A stretch of 64,000 bases of DNA, from positions 62,001 to 126,000 of the forward strand of contig NZ_QBUK01000011.1 in NCBI RefSeq assembly GCF_003058265.1, written 5' to 3'. This stretch comes from Flagellimonas amoyensis (lineage in GTDB: Bacteria > Bacteroidota > Bacteroidia > Flavobacteriales > Flavobacteriaceae). The notes beneath the pieces are model-generated. The model searched no databases and had not been told where the DNA came from. It saw only the letters and a program-made list of their open reading frames with translations. Below, in pieces: positions 55,011 through 63,909 of the stretch; within the stretch, counting starts at the first letter, position 1; the number at the start of each line of letters is the position of its first letter. The position numbers and the translations under genes are program-made.

Positions 55011-56210
55011 TTAAATTCTGCGGTCTATCACATGTCTGGCTTCTTCCACTTGAACAGTATCCATGGTAAGATGCCTCCATCTGTACCTGCTGGAAAATTC
55101 ATGGGTTTTCCCTTCTACCACATCTGCGGCCATGGGTCCCAGTAGCGGTGCCATCTTCAATCCGTGTCCACTTCCCCCCGAACTCACGGAAAGTCCTTTT
55201 ACGGTTGGGTGGTTATCTATCCAGAAATGCCCATCCAATGTGTCCGTATACAAACACCTACGGGTATACACCAATGGGGCATTTGCCAATTCAGGAAAAG
55301 ACTCCCTTACAAAAAATCTCATCTCTTTTACTTCTATATCTGTAACTTGCCTGTCCCCCATTTCGGGATCTATTGTATTGCCATTGGAATGCTTTGCAAT
55401 CTTGACAATTCCCTGTTCCTCCAAATAAGGAAACCCATACCATCCTGTATTGGAGATGTCCGCCGTAAACACCGGAAAGCGATCTCCTCTGAACTTTTTT
55501 GCGTCATGGGGCCTCAACCAAAAAACCGGGTGGCCTGTAGCCTTCATGTAAGGTTGAAGTTCTGGCAACAATAACGGGGTATGTGCCCCGGCTGCTACCA
55601 CTACATGGTCGGCTCCAAATTTTTCGTTCCCCGATGTCTTCACCCCTTTCACAGAATTATTCACAATATCAAACCCATTCACCATCTGCCCTTCATGAAT
55701 GTGCACCCCAAGTTCCTTGGCATAGCCAATCAAGGTCGTTAAGGCCAGCGTTGCATTTGCGTAACCTCCCACTTGGTTATAGATGGCCTCCGAATAGGTT
55801 TCCGCATTTATGGCAGGAAATCTTGTTTTGATATCCGAGGCCGATAAATACTCCACATCGTATCCGTTGTCCAACAATTCCCCATAGCTGTACTTTTCAA
55901 ATCGCTGATCGCCGCTTTCCATGCTTTTTTTACAGAGCATCAAAAAGCCCACTTCGTGATACAGCTTCACTCCAAAGAAATTGTTCCACTCCCGCCATAG
56001 TCCAATGGACCTTTCGGCCATCCTAAAATATTCCCTGTCCGATCCGTATTCCATACGCACCGCTTTGGTAACATCTGTTGAAGCTGCCATGTGGTGCGGT
56101 ACTGAATCTGGGTTCAACAAACCCACTTTATACTTCCGTCTGGCCAGTTCCACAGCTGCGGTAACACCAAATATTCCTCCTCCCACAACAAGGACATCGT
56201 ACGCTTTCAT
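55011..56210 (-). CDS. FAD-dependent amine oxidase of the monomeric sarcosine oxidase type
   Basis: 399 residues. The FAD motif VVGGGIFGVTAAVELARR starts the chain. STDVTKAVRMEYG and Cys319 in RCLYTDTLDGHF align with the monomeric sarcosine oxidase/N-methyltryptophan oxidase/fructosyl-amine oxidase group, in which that Cys binds FAD covalently. SVSSGGSGHGLKMAPLLG is the C-terminal flavin-contact block. No signal peptide is seen, so it acts in the cytoplasm on a secondary amine or amino acid derivative; the substrate is unknown. It is divergent from the RpiR gene and lies just upstream of the sigma/FecR genes, so it may belong to the amino-sugar locus. Confidence 0.87.
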   Translation of the reverse strand: MKAYDVLVVGGGIFGVTAAVELARRKYKVGLLNPDSVPHHMAASTDVTKAVRMEYGSDREYFRMAERSIGLWREWNNFFGVKLYHEVGFLMLCKKSMESGDQRFEKYSYGELLDNGYDVEYLSASDIKTRFPAINAETYSEAIYNQVGGYANATLALTTLIGYAKELGVHIHEGQMVNGFDIVNNSVKGVKTSGNEKFGADHVVVAAGAHTPLLLPELQPYMKATGHPVFWLRPHDAKKFRGDRFPVFTADISNTGWYGFPYLEEQGIVKIAKHSNGNTIDPEMGDRQVTDIEVKEMRFFVRESFPELANAPLVYTRRCLYTDTLDGHFWIDNHPTVKGLSVSSGGSGHGLKMAPLLGPMAADVVEGKTHEFSSRYRWRHLTMDTVQVEEARHVIDRRI

Positions 56211-56404
56211 GCTTCTCTTCTTTTGACTTGAACAATTTCAACCCATAGTCATCACAACTTAGAAACGTGGGCATATTCCCTAATGTTTACATGTTTTGCA
56301 ACTATCCTTTTATCAATGACAATTAGGTCCCCGAATGAATAAATATTCAACAAATTATAAAAAAAACTTTAATTGGCATCACTAAGATTGTTTTTTACAA
56401 TAAA

Positions 56405-56420
56405 GCATTATTAATATTGC
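56405..56420. promoter_or_regulatory. Near-palindrome in the oxidase/RpiR divergent region
   Basis: GCATTATTAATATTGC is palindromic in 14 of 16 positions and lies 43 bases upstream of the RpiR start in a very AT-rich 253-base region separating two divergent genes. It is a candidate site for the RpiR protein. AT richness raises the chance level. Confidence 0.35.
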
Positions 56421-56463
56421 TTTTTAATTTTCATTATCAATTCATTTGACTAACTTGCTAATT

Positions 56464-57318
56464 ATGAGCATACAACAAATCAAGGATATCTGTATTTCGA
56501 AGCTTTCCCGAAAAAGAAAATTGGTCATCCAATATGCATTGGATTTTCCAGATAAGGTTGTCCTGATGCGTATGGAGGAATTTGCCCATCATTTGGGAGT
56601 CAACCCAGCTACAGTGGTCAAGGCCTGTAAAGCGGTTGGCCTTAATGGATTTTTTGAACTGAAGGAACTCTTGAAACAAGAAGTCCAGCTGACAAGGGTG
56701 GATTCAGTCTTTACGGGAATGATCCGAGAAGTGAAGTCCCAGGACAATCCCCAAAAAGTGGCCCAAGATGCCATTTTGGGGGACATCATGATGCTTCAAA
56801 AAACGTATGAGGCCATGGATTTTGAGGTCATGGAAAAAATTGCACGTGCCATTATCAGCTCCAATCACACTTACATTGTTGGGCTGGCACACATTGGCCT
56901 GGTCGCCAAGTATATGGAGCGAATCTGTAGGTCTGCGGTACCCCAGATACATGCCAGTACCGAATACCATGGCGAACTTTTCCTGAACATGGATCATTTT
57001 AGCGACAAAGATGTCGTGGTGGGGATTTGCTTGGATAAATGTCAGAACCAGACCATAGAAGCCCTAAAATTTGCCAAGCAAAGAAACGCAACGACCGTAG
57101 CAATAGTGGACAGTAACCTCTCCCCTTTGTTGGAATATAGCGACCTTTTCATTCTGATCAATAGTTCCCATAGCTATTACTTTGGCGCAATGGTTGGGGC
57201 ATATAGCGTGGTGAATGCCATTTTTTATAGTATGGCCAATATTCTCAAAGAAGAGACTGTTGCGCGTTTCAAGTTTTTTAGGGATATGTCCGAAAAGCAG
57301 AACATCTATAAAATCTAA
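56464..57318 (+). CDS. MurR/RpiR-family transcriptional regulator with SIS domain
   Basis: 284 residues from the ATG at 56464 (an in-frame TTG 18 bases upstream is weaker). The N-terminal helix-turn-helix is HTH_6 type: MEEFAHHLGVNPATVVKACKAVGL. Residues ~110-260 form a sugar isomerase (SIS) sensor domain (ARAIISSNHTYIVGLAHIGL, DVVVGICLDKCQNQTIEALKFA, TTVAIVDSNLSPL). Family members sense phosphosugars, often of amino sugars (MurNAc, sialic acid, GlcNAc). It probably controls the adjacent oxidase and perhaps the PUL next to it, complementing the sigma/FecR control. Confidence 0.92.
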   Translation: MSIQQIKDICISKLSRKRKLVIQYALDFPDKVVLMRMEEFAHHLGVNPATVVKACKAVGLNGFFELKELLKQEVQLTRVDSVFTGMIREVKSQDNPQKVAQDAILGDIMMLQKTYEAMDFEVMEKIARAIISSNHTYIVGLAHIGLVAKYMERICRSAVPQIHASTEYHGELFLNMDHFSDKDVVVGICLDKCQNQTIEALKFAKQRNATTVAIVDSNLSPLLEYSDLFILINSSHSYYFGAMVGAYSVVNAIFYSMANILKEETVARFKFFRDMSEKQNIYKI

Positions 57319-57455
57319 AAATCGATGTATGTGTGGTTGTCCTGTGAAAGTCAATATCGCGCTCCAATGTATCCAACAGTCAAGGCTAATGAGTAATTAC
57401 CTTGGGAATAACTGGAGAGTGCTACTAATTTTATTTTTGCTGGTTTTTCCAAACA

Positions 57456-57860
57456 TTACTGCTTTTTTAAGTACTGTTCGTCAGACACCTTTTCCATCCA
57501 AGTGACGACCTCTCCGTTGACTTCTTCCTGAATGGCAATATGGCTCATGGCCTTTTGGGCAGATGCCCCATGCCAATGCTTTTCATTGGGTTCAAAATAT
57601 ACGATGTCGCCTGGGCGGATCTCTTCTATGGGACCGCCTTCTTTCTGGATCCACCCCAAGCCAGATTGGACGATCAAGGTCTGGCCCGCTGGGTGTGTGT
57701 GCCAAGCGGTCCGGGCGCCGGGAGCAAAGGTTACCAAGGCTGCCGCTCCTTTGGTGACGTTTTTGACATTTTGGTACAAAGGGTCAACGATCACATCTCC
57801 AGTGAACCATTCATCGGGTCCCTTCATGGATGGGACATCCCCATTTCTAAAAATTTTCAT
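57456..57860 (-). CDS. Cytoplasmic cupin protein (hydroxynitrile-lyase-like small cupin)
   Basis: 134 residues, single cupin barrel. Metal ligands are apparent in [13 protein letters not shown] (two His and the Gln) and EKHWHGAS (His). [10 protein letters not shown] and [15 protein letters not shown] complete the two cupin motifs. No signal peptide. Relatives include small cupins annotated as carboxymuconolactone decarboxylase-like or Mn-dependent hydroxynitrile lyases, but the physiological substrate is unknown. A very similar cupin with a lipoprotein signal lies two genes upstream, with an aldo/keto reductase gene between them. Confidence 0.9.
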   Translation of the reverse strand: MKIFRNGDVPSMKGPDEWFTGDVIVDPLYQNVKNVTKGAAALVTFAPGARTAWHTHPAGQTLIVQSGLGWIQKEGGPIEEIRPGDIVYFEPNEKHWHGASAQKAMSHIAIQEEVNGEVVTWMEKVSDEQYLKKQ

Positions 57861-57905
57861 GTTTCTAATTTTATATATTGAACACTTCTTTTTGTTTCAC
57901 TGCCA

Positions 57906-58760
57906 TCAAGAATACACGGGAAACTTGCTGGCTTCTCCATAATCCTTGATTTTTTCCAGGCCTTTAAGGATTTCCATATCGGCATCGGTAATGGCAAAAT
58001 CCAGGTCGGCATTGTTCTTCATATGGGCCGGGTTGGCTGTTTTTGGCAATGGCAGCAAGCCAAGTTGAAGATCGAACCTGATGCCCAACTGCGGTATGGA
58101 TACCCCATATTTGTCCGCCATTTGGGCGACCTCATCATTTTTGAACAGCTCGCCATGTCCAATGGGCGAATAGGCCTCCACTAGGATATCGTTCGTTTTG
58201 CAGAACGCGATCAATTCTTCGGGAACATTGGTGATATGGGCCAAAATCTGATTGACCATGGGTTTTACCGAACCGTTTTCCAGAATGTTCTTCACATCCT
58301 GTATCTCAAAATTGGAAAGTCCGATGGCCTTGATCTTTCCGGCCTTATAGGCTTCTTCCAACGCTTTCCAAGCTTGAAGGTTTCCTTCAAAAAAGCGATT
58401 TTCCCCTTGGTATTGTTGCCATGGTTTTGGGCTATGGATGATCATCAGGTCAACATAGTCCAGCCCCATGGTCTTTAAGGAACCGTCAATGGATGCCACG
58501 GCTTCATCATACGATTTCACCTCGGCTGCCAGTTTGGTGGTGATGAACAGTTCTTCCCTGTCCAATCCACATTCCCTGATCCCTTTGCCCACACCTTCTT
58601 CATTTTGGTAGGCCTGGGCAGTATCGATGTGGCGATATCCGAGCTGAACAGCATCTTTTATGGCCTCTACCACGGCTACGTTGTCTATGAACCAAGTGCC
58701 TAGTCCCAACTTGGGGATTTCCACGTTGTTGTTCAGTGTATAGTTCTCTTCTAAAATCAT
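57906..58760 (-). CDS. Aldo/keto reductase
   Basis: 284 residues from MILEENYTL at 58760 (an ATG at 58790 would add ten residues with no match to the fold). The catalytic tetrad is in order: Asp in GYRHIDTAQAYQNEEGVG, Tyr in the same block, Lys in LFITTKLA and His in MIIHSPKPW. The NADPH-binding C terminus reads LLPLPKTANPAHMKNN. It reduces aldehydes or ketones in the cytoplasm, here probably a reactive carbonyl. It shares a transcript with the cupin and hydrolase genes around it, given short gaps and the same direction. Confidence 0.94.
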   Translation of the reverse strand: MILEENYTLNNNVEIPKLGLGTWFIDNVAVVEAIKDAVQLGYRHIDTAQAYQNEEGVGKGIRECGLDREELFITTKLAAEVKSYDEAVASIDGSLKTMGLDYVDLMIIHSPKPWQQYQGENRFFEGNLQAWKALEEAYKAGKIKAIGLSNFEIQDVKNILENGSVKPMVNQILAHITNVPEELIAFCKTNDILVEAYSPIGHGELFKNDEVAQMADKYGVSIPQLGIRFDLQLGLLPLPKTANPAHMKNNADLDFAITDADMEILKGLEKIKDYGEASKFPVYS

Positions 58761-58835
58761 AGTTCTATTTTTATTTGACAAATAGGGCATTGAACAATTA
58801 TTCTTATTGTGCCCAATAAATATTCGGTTGGCTTA

Positions 58836-59345
58836 CTAGTTGCCGTTGTACTGTTCATCAGTCACGGCTTCCATCCATTCCACCACACCTTTCTCGGTAT
58901 TGGGAACGATATACAACTGTTGCATTCCCTTGTCGGGACTAGCCCCATGCCAGTGTTTCGTATTGGGCGGACATTTGACCACGCTTCCTTTTTTAAGGAT
59001 TTCCTTGGGCTGCCCCTCTATCTGGTGAAAACCTTCACCATCCGTAATAATCAAAATTTGACCGGCGGGATGGATATGCCAATTGCTCCTGGCCCCTGGC
59101 TCAAAATATACATTCCCCACCAATGTGGTATACGTGGAATCCATCATCACCAAACCGTAATTATAGGCATTGCCTGTAAAAGTCTTGGGCGACCCCTTTT
59201 GTCCCTGCGGAAAAATAGCATCCACTTCTTTGGCATGCTCCACTGCCACCACCTCTTGGCGCCCATCAGTTTCCTGCTTTGGCTGCTTACAACTCAGGGC
59301 TACTATAAAAATGGCCGGTAATAGGATCGGAACTACTTTTTTCAT
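58836..59345 (-). CDS. Cupin lipoprotein, exported paralogue of the cytoplasmic cupin
   Basis: 169 residues. A type II signal ends with lipobox VALSC. The cupin core repeats the neighbour's motifs: NWHIHPAGQILII and TKHWHGAS, with the same putative metal His/Gln ligands and the ending WMEAVTDEQY versus [10 protein letters not shown] in the cytoplasmic copy. The pair therefore looks like a duplication with one member sent to the envelope. Function is unknown; a role in handling the same class of small molecule in two compartments is inferred. Confidence 0.9.
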   Translation of the reverse strand: MKKVVPILLPAIFIVALSCKQPKQETDGRQEVVAVEHAKEVDAIFPQGQKGSPKTFTGNAYNYGLVMMDSTYTTLVGNVYFEPGARSNWHIHPAGQILIITDGEGFHQIEGQPKEILKKGSVVKCPPNTKHWHGASPDKGMQQLYIVPNTEKGVVEWMEAVTDEQYNGN

Positions 59346-59601
59346 TTTTTCGCTTTTTTTTGGATTATGTGCTATAAAGTTGATGTTTGAAGTCCTACGA
59401 AGCCCAATGGCCCCTAAGGCTTTAAGTTCGATGGAAAAGGTGGTGCAAACTTCTTTAACACCCGATTAACAATCTTTACTTCAACAAGTTACAAAATCTT
59501 AAACGGACACAAATATGAAAATCAAAGCAAAGGTTAAGAGATTCAAACCTTATGAAAACTGTGGTCCTTTACATGATACCATGGACTGAATCGGGAAAAA
59601 T

Positions 59602-60063
59602 CTATTCCACGACAACCTCAAACGTAACAGGCTTCTTACCAGCTTCCCGGAGTTTTTCAATACCGTTGCCATCAATCCTTCCGAGGCTTATCAATCCTGA
59701 GGAATAGCCAAAGTCCTTATAGAAAATGGCCACATCCCCCCATGGAGCATAATAGGTAATATCGCCCTTACTTGGGTCGTACCCTCCCGGAGCCCCATCT
59801 TTGGTCAACTTCCGTTCTGGGTAAAAGATTTTTTCATTGCTGGCATAATCTTCCAATTCCGTAGTAATGGGAAGCATGGAGATAAAGTCCCTGGCTGTTG
59901 GATTGTCATACAAAGTGGCGGTAATCTCCGTATCCCCAAATGAAATTTTGAGTTTCATATCCATGATCATTGTCTGTTCTGTTGATGACTTTCCTCCCTT
60001 GTCCGAAAACAAGTAAACTATTGCGAATACTCCCAATAATACAACAAAAAAAATCTTCATCAT
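59602..60063 (-). CDS. Cyclophilin-like fold protein (COG4925-type) with membrane anchor
   Basis: 153 residues. An N-terminal hydrophobic segment (IFFVVLLGVFAIVYLFS) acts as a signal anchor or uncleaved signal. The body matches the cyclophilin-like 2 family: LKISFGDTEITATLYDNPTARDFISMLP, EKIFYPERKL, PSKGDITYYAPWGDVAIFYKDFG and LISLGRID. Peptidyl-prolyl isomerase residues are not conserved in this family and the role is unknown. It recurs in clusters with aldo/keto reductases, cupins and hydrolases. The 256-base gap to the cupin lipoprotein gene holds no further gene that I can support. Confidence 0.88.
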   Translation of the reverse strand: MMKIFFVVLLGVFAIVYLFSDKGGKSSTEQTMIMDMKLKISFGDTEITATLYDNPTARDFISMLPITTELEDYASNEKIFYPERKLTKDGAPGGYDPSKGDITYYAPWGDVAIFYKDFGYSSGLISLGRIDGNGIEKLREAGKKPVTFEVVVE

Positions 60064-60096
60064 ATTGGTTTTTAGGAATTTAATTCAACTATCAGA

Positions 60097-60133
60097 GAAA
60101 AAATGTCATGGCCAATTTTTTATTGGCCATGAC
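60097..60133 (-). terminator. Terminator after the alpha/beta hydrolase gene
   Basis: A perfect 12-bp stem (60105-60116 with 60122-60133) with a 5-base loop runs into a T-run on the minus strand, 22 bases after the hydrolase stop. Confidence 0.9.
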
Positions 60134-60155
60134 TCCATCATCAATCATCAATCCT

Positions 60156-61205
60156 TTACAGCGCAGCTGCAAAGAAACTTTTCAACTTGTCAAAAGGGAT
60201 GACATTCACATTATCATAGAGGTCGGTGTGTACCTTTCCAGGTATGATCATCAATTCCTTGGGTTCACTTGCCGCCTTGTAGGCATCCTCGCTGAAATAA
60301 CGGGAATGTGCATTTTCCCCGGCGATCAACAATACTGGTCTTGGGGAAATTTCCTTGATATAGGTCATGATCGGCATGTTCATCAAGGAAATGGGTGTTG
60401 TGATTGTCCAAGAACTGTTTGAATTGATGGACCTTGGGTGAAAGCCCCTGTCCGTTTTGTAATAGTCAAAATACCCTTTCACGAATTCGGGCTCATTGCC
60501 TTCGATTTTCTCGGGCAGTCCCAATCCTGACAATGCGGAATTCCCACTTTCGGCATCTTTCCAACGCTGTTGGCCCATCTGCTCTAACATTTGTGTGCGC
60601 TGTTCCGGTGTGGTGGAATCAAAATAGCCCTTGGCATTCACCCTCGACATATCGTACATACTTGTAGTGGCGACTGCTTTTACCCTTTTGTCCACTGCCG
60701 TTGCATTGAGTGCGAAACCTCCAAATCCACAGATGCCGATGATACCCAATTTGTCCCTGTCAACATTTTTCTGAAGTCCCAGAAAATCAATGGCCGCACT
60801 GAAATCTTCCGTGTTGATGTCCGGAGATGCCACGTGTCTTGGTTCACCTCCACTTTCCCCTGTATAGGATGGGTCAAAGGCCAATACCACGAACCCACGC
60901 TGAGCCATTTGGTTGGCGTACAGCCCAGAAGCTTGCTCTTTGACCGCCCCGAAGGGACCACTGATGGCCAAAGCGGGTAATTGTTCATTTCCATTGCTCT
61001 TGGGGACATATAGGTCCCCTGCAAGGGTGATTCCGTAACGATTTTTGAATGTTACGGCCTGTCTTGATACCTGATCGCTGAGATAAAAAGTATATTCATC
61101 TGCTGTTCTATTCATTTTACTTGATTTTTGATTTGAATTTGATTGGCTGAAAAGTGTGCTCTGCACAAGCAATCCCACCATTAAAAAAGATACTATACGT
61201 TTCAT
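60156..61205 (-). CDS. Exported alpha/beta hydrolase with a Cys nucleophile elbow
   Basis: 349 residues with a signal peptide (IVSFLMVGLLVQSTLFSQ). The nucleophile elbow reads IIGICGFGGFAL with Cys159 where most alpha/beta hydrolases have Ser; the candidate His is in IPGKVHTDLYD and an acidic residue in LIAGENAHS. LAISGPFGAVKEQASGLYAN and VLAFDPSYTGESGGEPR are typical of the YcjY/dienelactone-hydrolase-like group, where Cys is common. It probably cleaves an ester, thioester or lactone in the periplasm. It is co-directional with the acetyltransferase gene 15 bases upstream and ends in a clear terminator. Confidence 0.88.
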   Translation of the reverse strand: MKRIVSFLMVGLLVQSTLFSQSNSNQKSSKMNRTADEYTFYLSDQVSRQAVTFKNRYGITLAGDLYVPKSNGNEQLPALAISGPFGAVKEQASGLYANQMAQRGFVVLAFDPSYTGESGGEPRHVASPDINTEDFSAAIDFLGLQKNVDRDKLGIIGICGFGGFALNATAVDKRVKAVATTSMYDMSRVNAKGYFDSTTPEQRTQMLEQMGQQRWKDAESGNSALSGLGLPEKIEGNEPEFVKGYFDYYKTDRGFHPRSINSNSSWTITTPISLMNMPIMTYIKEISPRPVLLIAGENAHSRYFSEDAYKAASEPKELMIIPGKVHTDLYDNVNVIPFDKLKSFFAAAL

Positions 61206-61220
61206 TCCTTGTCTGCTGTA

Positions 61221-61802
61221 TTAAATTGATTTCACCTTTTTGGCAGGTATGCCCGCCACGACCGTCCGATCTGAAACATCTTTGGAAACCACGGCACCAG
61301 CGGCCACTACCGAATGTTCTCCAATAGTGACACCGGGCAGTAGGGTTGCACCACCTCCGATCCAGGCCCCTTTCTTGATATGGATGGGCTTTGCCATCAA
61401 TGTTTTTCTGGAATCGACCTCGACAGGATGTGTTTCGGACAAGAGGTTCACCCTGGGACCGATCAGTACATCATCTTCTATGGTAATGCCCCCCAAATCC
61501 AACATCTGGCAATTCTGGTTGATGAAAATGTTCTTTCCCAACTTTACATTCAGCCCATGATTGGAACTGAGCGGGGTGTACAACGTGGTACTGGGGTCTA
61601 CCTCATAGCCGACCAAATTGCTCAAATGCCTACGGATATCCACAACGGTCTTTGAGGAGTTCATCTCCACCAAAATGGCCATGGCCCTTTCCGAGGTTTC
61701 AGTCAGCTTGAAAAATTCGGGATCGCTATAAGGGATTTCCTCGCCCTCGATCAAGCGCTGAAAGATGTCCTTTGTCGTATGTTCCACTGTTTTGTTGTCC
61801 AT
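61221..61802 (-). CDS. Hexapeptide-repeat O-acetyltransferase (maltose/galactoside acetyltransferase type)
   Basis: 193 residues from MDNKTVEH at 61802 (an upstream ATG at 61832 adds ten residues). The left-handed beta-helix is seen in LGGITIEDDVLIGPRV, HIKKGAWIGGGATLLPGVTI and GEHSVVAAGAVVSKDV, with the catalytic His in LLSETHPV and the closing VVAGIPAKKVK. It transfers acetyl from acetyl-CoA to a sugar or other hydroxyl in the cytoplasm. It lies between the AraC regulator and the hydrolase genes in one direction and probably in one transcript. Confidence 0.92.
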   Translation of the reverse strand: MDNKTVEHTTKDIFQRLIEGEEIPYSDPEFFKLTETSERAMAILVEMNSSKTVVDIRRHLSNLVGYEVDPSTTLYTPLSSNHGLNVKLGKNIFINQNCQMLDLGGITIEDDVLIGPRVNLLSETHPVEVDSRKTLMAKPIHIKKGAWIGGGATLLPGVTIGEHSVVAAGAVVSKDVSDRTVVAGIPAKKVKSI

Positions 61803-61898
61803 TTTCTTTGTTTTCAAAAGAATATGGTACAAAGGTATGGCGGCAGGAAGCCCTAGTGATAACGATAATCAGATCAAAGATTAAGAAAATCAAATATG

Positions 61899-62768
61899 TT
61901 AAGCCCGCACAGCCTTTGGGGTGGTCCCTGTGAGCCTTTTGAAGTAGTTGTTGAAGTAGGTGGGGTAATCAAAGCCAAGGGCATAGGCAATCTCGCTTAC
62001 GTTCCAATTGGTATGTTGCAGAAGGGCCTTTGCCTCGGTGACAATCCGCTCAGAAATATGTGTGGAAGTGGATTTTCCGGTCACTTCCTTGATGGACTTG
62101 TTGAGATGGTTCACATGCACCGAAAGATTGTCCGCATAGTCCTGTGGAGTCCTTAATTGCAATGGAGTTTCTGCGGTCTCGATGGGAAACTGTCGCTCCA
62201 AAAGTTCCAGGAACACGTTGGTCAACCTTGAGGCCGCACTCTGGTGCTGCGCATAGTTTTCCGAGGGCTGCATCTTAAGGGCTTCATGCAGGATCAAGTG
62301 GATATAGTTCCTGATCAAGTCGTCTTTAAAAGAATAGTCTGTCCGTTGCTCCTCGATCATTTTATCAAAGATAGCGTTGAGAAAAAGACGTTGATCTTCA
62401 CTGATCTGGAGTACCGGGGTCCCGCCCAAACTGAACAGCGGCGATTTCAAAATACTGTCCGATCGTTGTGATAAGTTGAGGAATTCCTCTGAAAACAAAC
62501 AGGTATAGCCAACATAGGTGGTTGAAATGGTTTCCCAGGAATACGGAATATGGGGGTTGCCAAAAAACAGAATAGTGCCCTCCTGTTCAAAACTCCTGTT
62601 GGAATAATTGATGATACTTTTCCCCGTGGTCAAACAGATCTTGTAAAAATCCTTTCGGCTATAAATCTTGGTAGCACTACTATCCTCTTCAATCTTGAAC
62701 ACATTGAAGCCTTTTAACCTCAACTCATTATTAAAAGGGGATACAGATCTTTCAGTTTTTGTTCTCAT
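61899..62768 (-). CDS. AraC-family transcriptional regulator
   Basis: 289 residues. The N-terminal ~170 residues are a cupin-like sensor region typical of AraC proteins (GTILFFGNPHIPYSWE, YVGYTCLFSEEFLN). The C-terminal ~100 residues hold the double helix-turn-helix: NLSVHVNHLNKSIKEVTGKS and VSEIAYALGFDYPTYFNNYFKRLTGTTP (shown in parts: the recognition helix is YPTYFNNYFKRL). It heads the minus-strand cluster down to 57456 and probably activates it in response to a small molecule. Confidence 0.93.
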   Translation of the reverse strand: MRTKTERSVSPFNNELRLKGFNVFKIEEDSSATKIYSRKDFYKICLTTGKSIINYSNRSFEQEGTILFFGNPHIPYSWETISTTYVGYTCLFSEEFLNLSQRSDSILKSPLFSLGGTPVLQISEDQRLFLNAIFDKMIEEQRTDYSFKDDLIRNYIHLILHEALKMQPSENYAQHQSAASRLTNVFLELLERQFPIETAETPLQLRTPQDYADNLSVHVNHLNKSIKEVTGKSTSTHISERIVTEAKALLQHTNWNVSEIAYALGFDYPTYFNNYFKRLTGTTPKAVRA

Positions 62769-62837
62769 GACACAAAGTTAAGAAAATCAAACAAAATCAA
62801 TTGTAGCCCAATTATTTCAGAAATCCCATTTCATTAC

Positions 62838-63881
62838 CTATTCGCCCTGAGTATGATGCGCCATTTTTAAGGTCGATTCCCTGACCACAAGACTCGTTTT
62901 TATGGTCTTGGTCTGAAAGGCCAGGGATTGCCCCTTTTGCTCGATCCTATCGATCAATCGGTTCGCAGCGGTTTCCCCAATGAACTTTCCATGCTGACTG
63001 ACCATGGTGGCCGGGGGACTTACGAATTTGGAGAGTTCCCCATTGGTGAAACCAATTATGGCAATATCTTGCGGAATCCGAAATCCCTTGGATTGCACAA
63101 TATCCATTACTTTGACCGTGGTTATCTCATCAAAGACCAATATGGCATCGATTTTTTTGAAGTCCAAAGAAAGGGACAACGAAAGCCCCAGGTCATCGTT
63201 ATGGCCAATGGGCACCAACAATTTTCCATCGAAGGGTATTCCTTTTTCCTGTAATGCTCTTTTATACCCATCCACCCGTAATCTGCCAATGAGCGAATTG
63301 GCTATGGGATTCACTATGGCCACTGTGCTACAGCCTGTTTCCAGAAAATACATAGTTGCCTTGTAACCTGCCTCAAAGTCGTCCACTACAACTTTGTCGC
63401 ACTCCATGAGCTCCGTGATCCTGTCGAACATGACCAAAGGAATCTGCTTGTCGCCCAACTCTTGGAAATGCGCTACATGGTCCGATTGTTCCATCTCACC
63501 GGCAACCGTGGAAATGATTACTCCATCCACCGAACCAGAACACAGAAAATCCAGTACCTTGGCTTCCTTTTCCAATGATTCGTTGGTACTACAGGTAATG
63601 ATGCTATAACCTCTTTGGTCGGCAACTTGTTCAATACCAAACAGTACTTGGACAAAAAAATAGTTCAGGATATTCGGGATGACCACTCCTAAGGTCTTGG
63701 TGTTCTTCTTCAATAGGTTGATGGCCATTCTATTGGGCTTGTAGTGGTTCTCCCTGGCATACTTCTTTATGCTTTCCCTTAACCCCTCACTGATTTCATG
63801 GCTATCATTGATGGCCTTGGAAACTGTGGAAACGGACACTTTGAAATGGGCCGCAATGGATTTGATGGTCATCTTGGACAT
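62838..63881 (-). CDS. LacI-family transcriptional regulator
   Basis: 347 residues from MSKMTIKSIAAHF (63881); the frame extends 27 bases further. The LacI helix-turn-helix with hinge helix is complete: TIKSIAAHFKVSVSTVSKAI then NRMAINLLKKN. The sugar-binding periplasmic-binding-like domain follows: LGVVIPNILNYFFVQVL, VDGVIISTVAGE, IPLVMFDRITE and DIAIIGFTNGELSKFVSPP. It should bind a sugar effector and control a carbohydrate operon lying to the right of the window, since the genes to its left have their own AraC regulator. Confidence 0.94.
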   Translation of the reverse strand: MSKMTIKSIAAHFKVSVSTVSKAINDSHEISEGLRESIKKYARENHYKPNRMAINLLKKNTKTLGVVIPNILNYFFVQVLFGIEQVADQRGYSIITCSTNESLEKEAKVLDFLCSGSVDGVIISTVAGEMEQSDHVAHFQELGDKQIPLVMFDRITELMECDKVVVDDFEAGYKATMYFLETGCSTVAIVNPIANSLIGRLRVDGYKRALQEKGIPFDGKLLVPIGHNDDLGLSLSLSLDFKKIDAILVFDEITTVKVMDIVQSKGFRIPQDIAIIGFTNGELSKFVSPPATMVSQHGKFIGETAANRLIDRIEQKGQSLAFQTKTIKTSLVVRESTLKMAHHTQGE

Positions 63882-63909
63882 TGTTGGGAAATAAAGAATT
63901 ATGAACAAA

